Source: Marasmius tenuissimus
Taxonomy: Eukaryota > Basidiomycota > Agaricomycetes > Agaricales > Marasmiaceae
Assembly: GCA_029532415.1 (NCBI GenBank)
Contig: JAQOTA010000057.1
Location: forward strand, 744,001 to 808,000
DNA length: 64,000 bases
Reading direction: 5' to 3'
In this document: in pieces, positions 1 through 11,884 of the stretch
Position numbering within the stretch: the stretch's first letter is position 1
Layout of the letters: each line of letters opens with the position of its first letter
Notes under the pieces: model-generated
What the model was told of the DNA's origin: nothing
Seen by the model: only the letters and a program-made list of their open reading frames with translations
Databases searched by the model: none
Translations under genes and position numbers: made by a program

Positions 1-1847
1 GGAGTGGAAAGAGATGGGTAGAGGTCGGGAAAGGCTGAGGGCTTCTAGCGTGTAACGTTAGGCTCGATCGTGGGCGTAAGGGGGAGAAAAGTAGCGTCTA
101 TTTCTTTACATCGTGCGCAATGTTAAGTAATTAGTTGGAAACAGGAACTGTCAATGTAAAACAGAAAATGAAACGTGTATGTAAGTGACCGTTTGAAAAC
201 TAAAAGGGGTTTGTCAATCTCCTTATTCTTTGGTTTTCTCTTCGACTTCTGGGAGACCATCGCACGCTTCAGATCCTCAGAGGTGGGCTAAGCCTCGTAT
301 CGGAACCGTAGCAATTCGAGGGAGGGACTCGAACGCGACTGGTGGGGAGCACACCAGTGTCTCTCCTGGCGCCATCGAAGGTAGGACCGTGAAACGCGGA
401 GGTGACGGATAGGTACGAAAGGAAAGAGGGGAATGGACTCGGGAATGCTAAGTCAAGTTGGGAAAATTATAAATGAAACGTTCGGATCAAAATAAAAGGA
501 GTGAGGCAACGGGATCAAGGATAGAGAGGAGACCAAAACGGGAAAATCAAAGTCTAAATCGGGAAACGAGTGGCGCAGGCGGATATGGAGTGCGGGAGTA
601 GTTGAGTGATGTGCAAGGGCGTGGCCGTGAGACATGGGTCTCTTCCACAACGGGGGTCATCGAGATCGTTCATTTCACACAATGTTTCGAATGGGTGTTG
701 CGGATTGGTAGAGAAGCAACCCATAGTCATTGGAGATGTACTGGCGCCGAGCGGTCGTCGAAATCTGTGCATTGCGTGGTGGAAGGGGCCTGGCGAGCCC
801 CGTATGGTGACCTGCAGCTCTCAGTACTTCTTTTAGACTTGCGTAGGTGAGACGAGAGACGAGATGGACGAGTTGTCAGTCGTGTAAATTCTTCTCCTGT
901 GCGAATATCTTGATTTCTTCTTCCCCACTTCCTTGCTATTGGCTTCAAATGAGATCATTAGACCGCTTGACAGACTCAAAGCAACGAGAGAGGACGATTG
1001 ACGCACTGACGGGCTCCGGGACCTTCTTTCCCCGCTTTCCTCGATTTCCCTTTCTCCACCAGACTCGTCCCCTAACACGCAAGCTCCAAGTTCGAACCTT
1101 CATTTACGAGCTGCCGGTAAGTCTTGGACCATCTAGAGCAATCAGAGCTAACATCCCGCACCTTTTACAGATCGACGTTCAACTCCTATCCCGTATCTTG
1201 TCGTAGAGGCTGTTTTGCGCAAAGAAACGAAGGGAAAACGCAGTGAAAGTACGTTCGTCGAGCAGAAGATGAGGTCATGGCAAGTGTTGCTGCGCGTTAG
1301 TCGATAAAGCAGGCGATGGAGATGGTCAAACGCAAGGCGCTTACACGCGTTGGTTGTGACAAGAAGTGACGCATCGTCACCGCAAGTGGGTGGACGCGAA
1401 GACGCCTCATCGACGCAAGTGCATCAGTGAAAAGACACACCTGCATCATATCCGTAGTTCAGATATATGAAACATCTGGACATTTATCCGGAGTCCGGAT
1501 GCGTTTTCCATCTGGACCCACATACGTACACCTATCCAAACTACGGATCTACTTCCTTTCGGGGCATCTTTCGGCTACCTTGATGTATAACCTTTCCGGA
1601 TGCCCGGATACAACACCTTTTTGTCATTATTTCAGTAGTACGTATGTGTATTTTATCTGTATACATATCGTAGCTACGGATATACCTCCAAATAGATGCA
1701 AGATCCGTACGATTTTCTGGATTTCTGACATATAAGCTATACGGAATAAATTCTGGAGTACAAACAAGGCATCTTTTTGGTCCTCTATCTGATCGTCATT
1801 CCGCTCAGGGGAAAAACTGGTCTATTTGGTGTGAGTACCAAGTTAGC
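1..1847. other. No confident gene
   Basis: I see no supportable coding gene here. A good intron-like segment (GTAAGT at about 1117 to TTTTACAG at about 1170) lies inside an open stretch at 847-1206, but the predicted peptide has no recognisable domain and no convincing continuation. It could be a 5' leader or a truncated gene. The last 400 bp hold a repeated ATCCG motif, listed separately. Confidence 0.5.
1440..1745. repeat. Cluster of ATCCGGA/ATCCGTA motifs
   Basis: About eight copies of a short motif (ATCCGGA, ATCCGTA or reverse complements such as TCCGGAT and TACGGAT) fall within 300 bp, near 1448, 1484, 1493, 1541, 1591, 1603, 1673, 1702 and 1739. Arrays of short motifs beside the ends are typical of CACTA transposons, and this cluster lies left of the Tnp2 element. 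The link to that element is inferred; no terminal CACTA is visible here. Confidence 0.35.
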
Positions 1848-2607
1848 TTACTGATGACTGTTTTCCGAACATACATAACGCTTACGGCTTGCCATAGATA
1901 GTGGCGCTTCCTGCAATTGCTGAATAGGGGCGCGTCCACCAGTTTCTAAAGTGTCGTATAACACTGAAGTAAGTGCCCGCCTGTCGATTTCGAGTGGACT
2001 TGGACTCACGTGGCTGGTCGCTTTGCTGTGGGCCATTCTCTGGCACGGTTGCCCTCCTTGCTTGGGCGCTATCATCTATAGGTGTGTTATTTGAGGGTGT
2101 TTTAAATCTCATAGTCATACACTCACTATTGTCCCCCTCGTCATCATCCTCAGGTCCTCCAACATCATCTTATTGTAGATCAGTGTTTATGCTTTGTGAT
2201 AAAACACCGTAACGATACCTGGTACGTTGACCTGATCTTCGGGATGTGATGGCGAGTTATGAGCAGCACCGCCAGATGGAGGTGTTTGTGAACGACGTGC
2301 GGTCTCTGCTACATCCCCCGCAACATCCGAAAAAAATAATTAAAGTGAGTGTTTACCAAGAGCATTCTATCGTGTATGGCTTACCTTCCAGGGCTGCCAG
2401 TCGTGCCCTCAGCATAGCATTTTCTTTGTCCATTTCAGCTAGTTTTTCGTCCTTGGTATTTTTTCTCTTCTTTTTGGCGGCAGGCTTTGCTGGCGCGTCA
2501 CCTGAATCAGATTCGCCAGCCCTTTTGCGGGTAGGCCTTGGTCTGGTTGGCTCTGTGTTGCTGCTACCGTTGTGCTGAGCAGTGCTGTCGTTGAGAGGTG
2601 CAGTCAT
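1848..2607 (-). CDS. Small spliced gene with basic/zipper-like N-terminus, divergent from Tnp2 transposase
   Basis: A five-exon model closes in frame: 2607-2385, 2308-2219, 2168-2127, 2075-2010 and 1963-1848. All four introns (76, 50, 51 and 46 nt) have GT-AG ends and split codons at phase 1. It encodes about 178 aa. Residues 25-55 are rich in Lys/Arg (KKKRK), and residues 56-74 carry a short heptad-like stretch (LAEMDKENAMLRARLAALE), so a small coiled coil or DNA-binding role is possible. The rest is low-complexity and hydrophilic. The start lies 155 bp from the transposase ATG in head-to-head orientation, so a shared promoter is likely. I do not recognise the family. It may be an accessory gene of the transposon. 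An alternative in-frame acceptor exists for the last exon. Confidence 0.6.
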
Positions 2608-2761
2608 ATCTGTGAAGTGGGGAGTGGGACGGAAGAGAGTGTGTCGGGCTTATTTTTTTTGCCCCGACGTCTGGTTGGTCCCGTGACTTCACTACGCTCC
2701 TTTCCCCCACCTACTTCACGTCAAATATTTCACTCTTATCTTGTTCGTACCTATTCTCTGA

Positions 2762-5700
2762 ATGCCAGCGTTTGACAAAGTTTATTGCACCCATTGCGAG
2801 AGGAATGTATCAAGAAAGACAGAGCTTCGCCACCGTCGGCTTGTCTCTTCTGCACCATACACAACTGGTCCAAGACAAGGCACGACTTCTCAAGAGCCTT
2901 ACCTGATTCCTGAGAATGGCACCAGCAGCACCGAAACGGATACAGACACAGAAGCCTTGATCTCTGATGGAGCCAATGATTTTGAGATGCTCAGATATTC
3001 AAACCATGATTCTGGGCTGCTGGATGATTCGGTCGATAACAGGCAGGTGTGTTACTCATCTGGCAACTTAGTTGACCCTGTGCTTATGCAAATCATTCAG
3101 CATGCCATCGAAGATGATACTCGCATAGATGAGGGCCAAGCAGCAGCTACCGGGAGTTTTGAATCCACTCTCGAAGCCGCCGAAAATCCTGACTCAATTG
3201 ACTACAACCACCTCTTGATCCGAGATAGAATGTTCCTTCATGGCGCTCTGTGGACATCCTCTGGAGAATTCTCAGAAGATGATGATGATGCTAGCGACAT
3301 TGAAGATGTGGATGATGATGAAGAAGACCTCGTGAATCTATTCATGAATGTGGATTGGGGGAAAAATCAAAGTGGTTTACCTGCACAGGCCATGCTCGGA
3401 GAGCAGTTTGATTGCTGGGTGGCAAGCTTGGGTACGTGCTACAATGCTTGCTACTATTTCAATGCCGTACTAAAAGCTCACCATAGAAAAGAGGCTCTCA
3501 AATTACGACCTGAGTATATGCCTTGCCTTCGCATTCAAGATACGGTCGCACATAACCGACAAAGGGTTCAATATGACCCCTTATGCATTTCCTCAGGACC
3601 CGCCGCGCCCAAAGCTGCGAGAGATTTTGCGTAGAGTCGCAGAGCTTTCGGATATCAAACCCGAGATCTACGACTGCTGCATAAACTCATGTCAGCTCTA
3701 TGTTGGTATCTACGAGAAGGATCATCAATGCTCCTTCTGTAAGGAACCCTGTTTAGGTGCGAATGGACGACCACGGAAACGGTTCACATACATCCCTATC
3801 ATCCCGCGTCTTGTCGCTCTCGCTTCCAATCGCACAATGGCCGAAAAGATGACCTACCGCCGGGATTTCCAGTACACACGCGGGAAGACTGAGGATGTCT
3901 TCTCTGGTCAGCTCTATCGTAAACTCTGCAAGCTTAAAGTTACGTTTGACAGCCAACAATTTGACCGGTGATACTTTGAGGATGGTCGCGATGTTGCCTT
4001 GGGCCTTGCTACTGATGGAGTGGGTCCGTTCAAGCGACGCAACAAGACATGTTGGCCCATCATTCTATTCAACTACAATCTCCCTCCTGATGTGCGGTTC
4101 CTCCTCGAATATGCCCTTGTCCTCGGAGTCGTCCCTGGGCCAAAAAAACCAAAGGATATGTGCAGTTTTATGTGGCCATTTGTTCGAGAGGCGGGAAAGC
4201 TTGCACGAGGGGAAGTTGTTGCCTTTGACATCCTATCAATGTCACGATTTCCCCTACATGCCTATCCAATCTTGGGTTTTGGCAACATTCCCGCTGTTGC
4301 CATGATCATGCGGATGAAGGGACACAATGGGTACTCGCCCTGCCGGATGTGTAACATTACAGGCCTCAGGGTACTGGACTCCAATGCCACCACTCACTAT
4401 GTTCCCCTCGACTGCTCCCGGCACCCCGCAGTCTGCAACGACATCTCGCAGACCAAGGTTTATGACCCGAGAAACCTACCAATGCGAACCCATGAAGAGT
4501 TTCGTGCTCAAGCCACGGAAGTGGAGTCCTGTTCCACCGTAACTGCTGCAGAAAACCTCTCTCGGCAATATGGAATAAAGGGGCTTCCGATCCTCATGTA
4601 TATCACCTCTCTATTCTTCCCTACGTCCTTTCCCTACGACTTCATGCATTTGATATGGGAAAACTTAATCAAGAATCTCATCCTTCTCTGGACAGGTGAC
4701 TTCAAAGGCCTCGACGAAGGCTCAGGTTCATATGTCATCCCCAAAACAGTGTGGTCAGCTATCGGCGCCGCCACTGCAGCCTCTGGATTGGAAATCCCGT
4801 CAGCGTATGGTGCTAGAGTCCCCGATTTCACACAGGATGGTGCGTCACCCTCTGCAGAGATGTGGTCCTTTTGGACGCTCTATTTGGGACCTGTCCTTCT
4901 CCGCCGCCGCTTCCGATCAGCAAAATATTACGATCATTTTGTTGTACTTGTTCGGCTCTTGAATATGTGTCTTCAGTTCGAGATCACGGACAACGAGATT
5001 GATGAGTTAGAGGACGGTTTCATCAATTGGGTCCAAGACTACGAAAAGTGAGTGACAAGCGCACCCCTGCAAACCTTTGTCTTATTCCCCACACGAATAC
5101 TTCAGGCTCTATTATCAATATCAACCAAGTCGTCTGTCGATGTGTCCAGTGGCAGTGCATGCACTGTTACACATCGCTCAAAGCATACGGGATTGTGGCC
5201 CAGTTTGGTGCTACTGGGCATTTCCAGTAGAGCGCTTCTGTGGGACCTTACCCCCAGCAATTCGAAGTCGGCGCTTCCCGTGGGCATCCCTGGACCGACA
5301 CATAGTTGAGCATTCGCGACTCAGCCAAATCGGAGTCATTTACGACAAGGTCGAAGCTCTCAGCCTCAAACCCCCTCGTACTTCGGAAATACAAGGGTCG
5401 TTCAAGACAAAAGAATGCAAGTTAAGACAATGTCACAAGCTGGTACTGCACCTCTGACGATACTTCTATAGATCCGACTTGCCGTCTTCTTCCGCCTTGC
5501 ATCAAAGAGCGACCACTGGACGGCCAGTTAGCCCCTTTGGTAGGGGCTTTGGCTACGCGTTTCGGAAAGTCAGTCGGGGTGGTGAAGCGATATCTGAAGG
5601 ACGCCATAATCGAAGAATGGGGTGCTGTGCAACGGATCGATTCCGAAGCGGGTGATACGATGAGAGCGTCTTCCCAGGCAAAGGATCGTGAAGACCGACG

Positions 5701-6134
5701 TGATGCCACTTATGTTCGTGTACGTCCGCTTGCCTTAGTGTCCTCTGCCAAACTGCTGCTGATAGAACCTTGAGTATGCCATGATCATGGATATCCACGA
5801 GAATCGTCGAACCCGTGCCCCAGAATACGAACTACAGTCCTTTTACGGGCAGCTTCAGCATATATATGTCGTAAAATTCACCAGTAGCTGTCCAGAACTG
5901 GGTGTGACAGCGGCCGAAACAATAATCATGGCTGCAATTCGGAACTGCAAGCTGACGGAGGAGGAGATCACGGGCCTCGACATGCGGTTCTACAGAGATG
6001 AGGGCCCGATGCATGTTGTGGATGTGAAGAACCTGCAGTGTCTAGTAGGGAGGGTCAGAGATCGGAACGAATGGGCAATCATTGATAGAAGTGGGGCACT
6101 GGCACAGGCAGAAATGGCAGAGGATGACGAGTAG
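2762..6134 (+). pseudogene. Tnp2 (CACTA/Plavaka-type) transposase, broken
   Basis: DDE-type transposase of the fungal Tnp2 family, which cuts and pastes CACTA-like elements. The N-terminus has a zinc-ribbon-like CTHCERN...ELRHR and an acidic stretch (residues 170-200). The diagnostic core follows: YDCCINSC, a CxxC around 3730, ATDGVGPFKRR at about 4010, CWPIILFNYNLPP, and MRMKGHNG...CRMC. Two clear introns are seen, 5048-5105 (58 nt) and 5720-5765 (46 nt), and both restore the frame. The last exon ends at 6134. Damage: a one-base frame change near 3560, a TGA at 3969-3971 inside the conserved core (a C-to-T or G-to-A change would explain it), and an unresolved junction near 5410-5470. It is therefore probably inactive. 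The family call is strong and the exact exon joins are less so. Confidence 0.85.
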
Positions 6135-6215
6135 CGAGCATACCTGTTCGTGCCATCTGCCGCCATATTCAATAGTATACACCATATAAGTAAGGAACAC
6201 GCTTTGGAATTACTA

Positions 6216-7311
6216 TCATTGACATCTGAGAAGGTCTGAGAAGGGAGGAATATATTGCATGATGCTGACTACAGTACTCGGACTACTCGTGAATATGATG
6301 TGTATGAGGTGCCAGACTCTCGGGTTCAGCTCCTCTGCCTTTTTCTCGGTGACTGGATAACGTCGTGCTGGAGTATATGAATAAGTTGAACAAAGTGCAG
6401 AGACAGAAGACATATATCCACGTACATTTTCCCTGTCTTCACCCGTTGCTGCGCTCTCGGTATGGCCACGCTGCAGTCCTAAATGCTTGAGGTTGATGGA
6501 GTTGCAGCCAGTCTTCACAGGTGTCAAAGGTATGCGGTTTTCTACAAAGAAGATTCAACATCGATCCGAATGAAAGCAGAATACTCGAGAAACATACCCT
6601 GACTAGAATTATCAGTTGGGCGAGCATCCATCATACCCTGATTTTCGGGATAGGTCGAATCCTGTGACTGTGTCCATGTTTTGACGCGGACATGCTTCTC
6701 TGCCCTGTCGCAGTGATATGAGTACATAGCACAATAATGCACAGGGGGAGCTTACTGTAAGAGAGCGAACGCCGGCCCAGTATGATGGTCTTCGGGAACG
6801 ATGGTTGTATCGTGATCTGTTTCTGATTCGGGCTCTGTTACAGAGGTGGCCCCAGGAGAATTAGAATTGAGGAGACGACGATTCGCCCATTCATGAATTG
6901 GCGTTGAAGGTTCAGTTACGGAGTCCGCGGGCTCGACTGCTGGTGGAGGTGTTGGAATACCTGGTACAGGGGAGCCTTCCGATTGGACAAAGTTGGTGGA
7001 CTGCAGCTGGCGTTGAGTGGGTAGCGGAAAGTGACCACTCTCCTGGTTGTAGTCGAGACAAGTCAAGCGGACAGTCTACCAAAAAGGCCAAAATGATCTT
7101 GCGGGTGAGAATGGGAGAAAAAGAGAAAGATACGCACAATGGGCCCCATACTATCCAGCTGACTTTTATCTAAGGCAAGGTGAAAAAGCGGCGGCGAGGC
7201 CATATTCGGATCGAGGGTTATTGGACCGTTATTTGACGACACAATGAGATCGACACAATTTGGAGACTGGTGGACGATGTGGATGATATTGAAAGCCGAG
7301 GGCGCAGGCAT
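6216..7311 (-). CDS. Spliced gene of unknown function next to Tnp2 transposase
   Basis: A four-exon model closes in phase: 7311-7138, 7075-6756, 6704-6598 and 6541-6216. Introns are GTGCGT...TAG, GTAAGC...CAG and GTATGT...TAG (62, 51 and 56 nt). The product is about 308 aa. The N-terminal ~85 residues look folded and hydrophobic-rich (HLALDKSQLDSMGPITVRLT). A Pro/Thr/Ser-rich region follows, then a hydrophilic C-terminus. I recognise no domain. It is convergent with the transposase, with about 80 bp between the two stops, and sits between it and a possible element terminus at 7618, so an accessory role in the transposon is plausible but inferred. A further intron in the last exon cannot be excluded. 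Confidence 0.55.
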
Positions 7312-7374
7312 AGTGAGAGCGAATCAATGCTGGTATGATGTATAGGTGTATTTGTATATCAGTTGACGTTCGCG

Positions 7375-7618
7375 ACCTTCAACATATTGATGGGGACACA
7401 GTAGGTTGAACATGGTGTTCAACCTACATGGAACAGGTCGAGAGGAATGAAGTATTATGCTGAACGCGGGTACTGATAATCCGTCAAATTTTGGTTGATT
7501 CGGATAGATTGAATTTCCACCAAATCCTACTAAATCTAGCTGATTCAACCAAAAATAGGTTGACTGTGAATTTCACCCGAAAGTTGGTTGAAATTCAACC
7601 TCGCGGACTTTCATAGTG
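7375..7618. repeat. GGTTGAA repeats ending in CACTATG: possible CACTA element end
   Basis: The minus strand reads CACTATGAAAGTCCGCGAGG from 7618 inward. GGTTGAA/TTCAACC units follow, including the palindrome GGTTGAATTTCAACC near 7585-7600 and GGTTGAACAC...GTTCAACC near 7403-7423. A CACTA-type end followed by subterminal repeats is what a Plavaka/EnSpm element should show. I did not find a matching inverted copy on the left side, so the boundary is tentative. Confidence 0.4.
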
Positions 7619-8524
7619 TTTATAGTCGTCGAATACCACGTAGTTCCGCCTTGTTATTACTCAAGTATGAATGAAGCTTGGCCTGACCGACGTCGTAGTC
7701 AAGTTTGTTTTTTGGACTCGGTTATCTCTTGTTTTGGAAGGATCGGGCAGCATTTACTAATACTAGCATCCCAAAGATATTCACGCCGACTATTCACTGG
7801 GGTGCATCAAGTACCCTCCATCGCGATATCGAAAATGACTAACAAGCTTTCATCGACCTTTTACTCTGTCCAGTGTCGACTGTCGGGTGTTGAAGGGCGA
7901 ATTCGAGATGGGGATTCTACGAGGTCACCGACCAAACATATTGCGAGAGGAGTGGATGGTGCCGTGTAGAGACTCGGTGTCCCTTGAAGCACTTGCATTA
8001 TTGAGTGCGCTGATCGACCACCGACTGATCAACTTACCATGATTATCTTTGGCCCTTTTAAGTGCTGTAGAGATGGGATCCTAATCAATCGTTCTTGCTC
8101 TCTGACTTCGTGCGGCCTTTAGAGGACTTAATAGCTCAAGTTATAGCTATTACGTATCTTGGTCTGACTCATGTACTTCAGAACATTTGTGATCTGGACT
8201 GTTTTTAGGTCCACGGTAACTAAATATCGTCCGAGATGTTGAACGTTGGACAGCGAGCGGAAAATGCGGTTGATGTCCCGGTCGAGTCAACGAAGGACTC
8301 CTGTAGGGAGTTACTCCTGTTCGATTGGCTCGAACTTGCGGAGCTGGGTACCTGTGTTCATCGGTATTGGTGTGCGACTGCTCTGCGTATATTACAGTAC
8401 GAAGCGGGAATGATTGAACACTGCCTAGAGGCCGAGACCCGTTTCAGCTCAGTTCTCTATCTACAACATGACATTTATCACAAACAATACACGAATCCAG
8501 ACTCCAGAGTCTTCGAAACAGCCA
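7619..8524. other. Intergenic, no gene seen
   Basis: Only short open stretches are present. The plus-strand frame at 8236-8643 is unrecognisable and runs antisense into the F-box gene, so I do not call it. Confidence 0.5.
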
Positions 8525-9920
8525 CTAAACTTTACACACTTCGATCCACCGACCAAGTTCCTCCACAAGCTCTGGTATTTTATCCCAAAGCTTCCGATAG
8601 AACTCAATCCGTAGGACTTTCAAGTCGGGCACCAAAATCGTAGCCACACCAACAGGAACCACATCCCTCCTAAGCTCCTCAAAGAAATACTTCGTAAATA
8701 TCGGGGCCGTAGGCTCCTTAAGCACCATCGGTCCATACCCAATCCACTCCCCAATCTTAACCTCCCTAACCCCCGGAATCACTTCCAACACATCCAAAAC
8801 CTGCCAATCCTTCATCCTGAACCCCACAAGAACGAAACTCTCAAGTCGAGCAGACAGCTTCGAGCGGGATACGAAATCCGCGAATGTCGCCGTCGCAAGG
8901 TGCCGTTTCTCCTCCTGTTCGGGTGTAAAGTCTGGATGATGGAAGATTCGAGAACGCAACTCCAACGAAGTGAGGGAAGGACATTCCAGACGTTCGAGCA
9001 TTTCGTTTTGCACTGTATCCCATGGATGTGATGGGGCCTTGCATTCTATGATGTTGCCCAATGGCCGTCAACTCCGTCAACCGATCGAATATTATCATCG
9101 ATTTCGGTGGACATCCTCCTCGTTTGGTGGTGGGTGGGACCTCCAAGGTGAGCGATACAAGACTTCCTCCGAGATGTGTCACGGATTCCAAGGTGATGCT
9201 GAAATCCCGTGCGCATATACGCAGATGAGTGAGACCCGTGTGAAGTAGTCGATGCCGGTGGGCGATGTGGATGCTAGAAATATCAGGGTTGCCACTCGGG
9301 AGAATCAACGTTCGAGCTCGGAAGATAGGGTTCAACTCCAAGATCTCCACCTCTTGAAGAGGATGCAGGAACCCACTGTCGTGAATTGAGAACTCCTTCG
9401 GATCTAGATGTCGCACTGTGGCACGGTATCAAGGACGACTAACCAAGAGCTCGAGAAGCGGTTTGAAATGATACATCCATGAAACTGCACGTTCATCCTC
9501 CCCCTCCCCCTCTATCACCCTCTCAACAAATCGATGAAACTCAATCACGACCTCTAACTGAACCTTCCCGGACCGCTCAAGCAAAGCCTCGAGGTAGCGC
9601 TTAGCCTTCTGCAATTTCCTCTCTTCCAAACGTTTCGGTGGGAAATACAACGTGATTCGTGCCCAGATCCCTGGTAGACTAAGCGCTGCGGTGCGCCATT
9701 TGACACAAACGGAGGATAAAGAGATAGCCCCGAGTCTTCGAACACCGCGACGACCGAGAACGACGTTGGTGTCGACGGCCAGAGAGAATATCTCGAAGAG
9801 AATTTCTAGGGGTAGAGCTCCGGCGGGGGACTGGGTTCGACTCGGTTCTCCCACTGTTGGTCGTGTAGCACGAGTAAATCCAAAGTTTTCAAGAAAGAAC
9901 GACCTTGAAATACTCACCAT
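8525..9920 (-). pseudogene. F-box protein, frameshifted
   Basis: The first exon (9920 to about 9430) carries an F-box: LPLEILFEIFSLA...SVCVKWRTAALSLPGIWARI at residues 37-90. F-box proteins are substrate adaptors of SCF ubiquitin ligases. Exon 2 (from about 9416) continues with leucine-rich, beta-like segments. At about 9055-9065 the frame shifts by one base (in GGCCATTGGGC) and continues open in the frame ending at 8525, with sensible sequence on both sides, so it is either a broken gene or a sequencing error. The exon 1-2 junction (GTTAGT...CCACAG, near 9420-9445) does not close in phase as read, which is a second sign of damage. The first codons overlap a GTGAGT, so the true start may lie upstream. 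Confidence 0.65.
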
Positions 9921-10783
9921 CGACCGTTGTCAGTATATTCTGCTCTGTATGGGCTTTCGAGTCGTCTACCATTGAAAGGTGGGGGGGAAGTCGAGTGGTG
10001 GTAGTGGTGGTGGTTGCACAAAAGTGGGTCTCAGATGCGGTGTGTCGTGTTCTAACTTACCCCCAACAGCCCCTAATCTTGGCCTCCCCTATTGCAGCCT
10101 AGGTAGGTTAGGGCCGGGCGTGCCCTTACCCAATAACTTCCACTGTCCAGTCGGGGGCCAAGCTCAATTTCTTCACAGTATGTAATTTTGCACACTGGAA
10201 GTTAGTCTATATGTCTGGTCCCACAGTTGTACTGTATAGTGAACCTTGCTTGGACGAGATTGGGCGGGAAACCTCGTCGAAGGGCAAGAAAGACAGCCTT
10301 TGGGCTGAATAATAGCATTGTTACTAAACCAGAGGACTCGATAGTTCTCGCTCAAAGTCCCGAGTAGTTTAGTCGTACGTTACTGCCAGGCCGAGGGCCG
10401 GCAACGTGAGTAAAATCCAATATCCTTTGCGTTCAATATCTATGTGTACAGTTTCCAGGATGTCTACGCCACGATTCCGTTCTCACACCACATAGGCCCC
10501 CTCGTTCGGCCTGCCAGCAATTTGTTCTATCCCATCACTCGCTCCTCTGGTTCCCAGCTGCGGGATCGAGCGTTATCACTCAAGCTGGCTCTCCTTTGAG
10601 AACTCCTGGATCCATAATCAACTAGTCGAGTGTCACCGGTTCCTCGATAAAATCAGTCCTGGCCGATGAGCGTGACCCTGATATCAGACATCAAATAACC
10701 CGAAACCATGCGTGGTGTACCACATCCAAACTCTGCCTTCTTCGCATGCGACACCTTGAGAGTCGAAGCTCAAAACGTCGGAC
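9921..10783. other. Intergenic, no gene seen
   Basis: No supportable coding region. The part after 10617 resembles 14313-14630 at moderate identity because both derive from 3' ends and flanks of the same membrane-protein family. Confidence 0.5.
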
Positions 10784-11872
10784 CTATACTACATCAGTGG
10801 CAATCACTTCTAGATCCAGCCTGCCAACTATACCACTTATAGTAGGCCGAGTTCCTAACTGCTGCCTGAGTCGAAGGGTGTCCAGATAACTTTTGGTCTT
10901 TTGCAACGAATTGCCGATCCCGACCCGTACAATGATCAACGAAGGTACGATTCCCTACAAAACGAACATTCTCGGACCAGCAATTGATCGAGACGGGAAT
11001 CATGACTCACTACAATATGATGCAACAAGAACGATACAGCGTCGTCCTTGCTTCCTGGGATTGCTAATGAGATGATAATAGCAATGGGATACATGATTCC
11101 GGATTCGACACTATCAGGCAAGTGATGGTGAGTCGCTGATACATTGTGGCTGAAGTAGTCGGAGAGTACGCACATGATCACCACGACAGACGTGTACCGA
11201 TTATGGACACGGCTCCCCAAAAGGCTTTCCGTCTCACGCATTACCGAGAAGATTTTCCACGCTGGAAATGCGGGTTGAATTTTGAGCACTCGTACGTTCA
11301 CAGAAACGGTACTCACCGATCATCGATGTGAACGCAAAGTTGATGACTGCAATCGTTACACAGAACGCCATGTTTATAGCAAAGGGTGCACCTGCACGAA
11401 ATGAGTGATCCGATGAAGTCGGGGTCTCTCTCAAGGCCAATAATGAGGACCAGTCCGAGCGCTGATGGGGAGTAGGCCAGAATGACTTGCTAGAGTATAC
11501 TAAGGGAGGGTGGGAACTCAATTTGACTTACCATTACAAGCAATACAGGAGACAATCGGCGCAAAAACGACCTTTCAGTCGTGGTTCCAGATGAGGTATA
11601 TCCGGGAAATCTTGAATGGTCAAGTGTTCATTAGGCTCGGCTTTGAGGTATAGGTGGGTGAGTAGGACTCACAAAGATCCCATCCGTGATAAGACTTTGT
11701 GTCGTACGACTCAGTTCTCCAGTCTTTGCGTGCGTTACATAAAAAGGGGGATATTGACTTGGATATCAAGAATATAACCCAACAAACTCGTCTGGGGGAA
11801 TAAAAGATCTGCCAGCTTCGAAATTCGAGAGAGAGCCACTTACACGAGATCAACCACTACCGGACTATCCAT
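10784..11872 (-). pseudogene. Seven-helix membrane protein paralogue, inactivated
   Basis: Related to the intact gene at 15176-16839, on the opposite strand. Recognisable blocks in order: start MDSPVVVDL at 11872; RIYLIWNHD near 11600 (cf. RCYIVWGS in the intact copy); a helix around LAYSPSALGLVLIIGLE; AFCVTIAVINFAF; VMRETESLLGSRVHNRY (cf. ISREARRHMG); ESGIMYPIAIIISL; and GIVPSLIIVRVGIGNSLQ. Several GT-AG introns fit. Damage: TGA at 11577-11575, where a Trp codon (TGG) fits the block, and a frame change near 11400. The stop codon TAG is at 10786-10784. The family (Agaricomycete multi-pass proteins of unknown function) is known to me only as hypothetical proteins; a receptor role is unproven. 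Confidence 0.65.
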
Positions 11873-11884
11873 CTTGCGCTCCAC

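Noticed and set aside
300..400. tRNA-like segment on the minus strand (TTCGAGTCCC and a hairpin ACTGGTG...CACCAGT)
   Set aside because: The T stem does not pair, position 33 is not T and no acceptor stem forms, so it is not a tRNA gene.
847..1206. 119-aa plus-strand frame containing a GTAAGT...TTTTACAG intron
   Set aside because: The frame reads through the intron and the spliced form leads nowhere recognisable.
8236..8643. 135-aa plus-strand frame
   Set aside because: Partly antisense to the F-box gene and without any recognisable motif.
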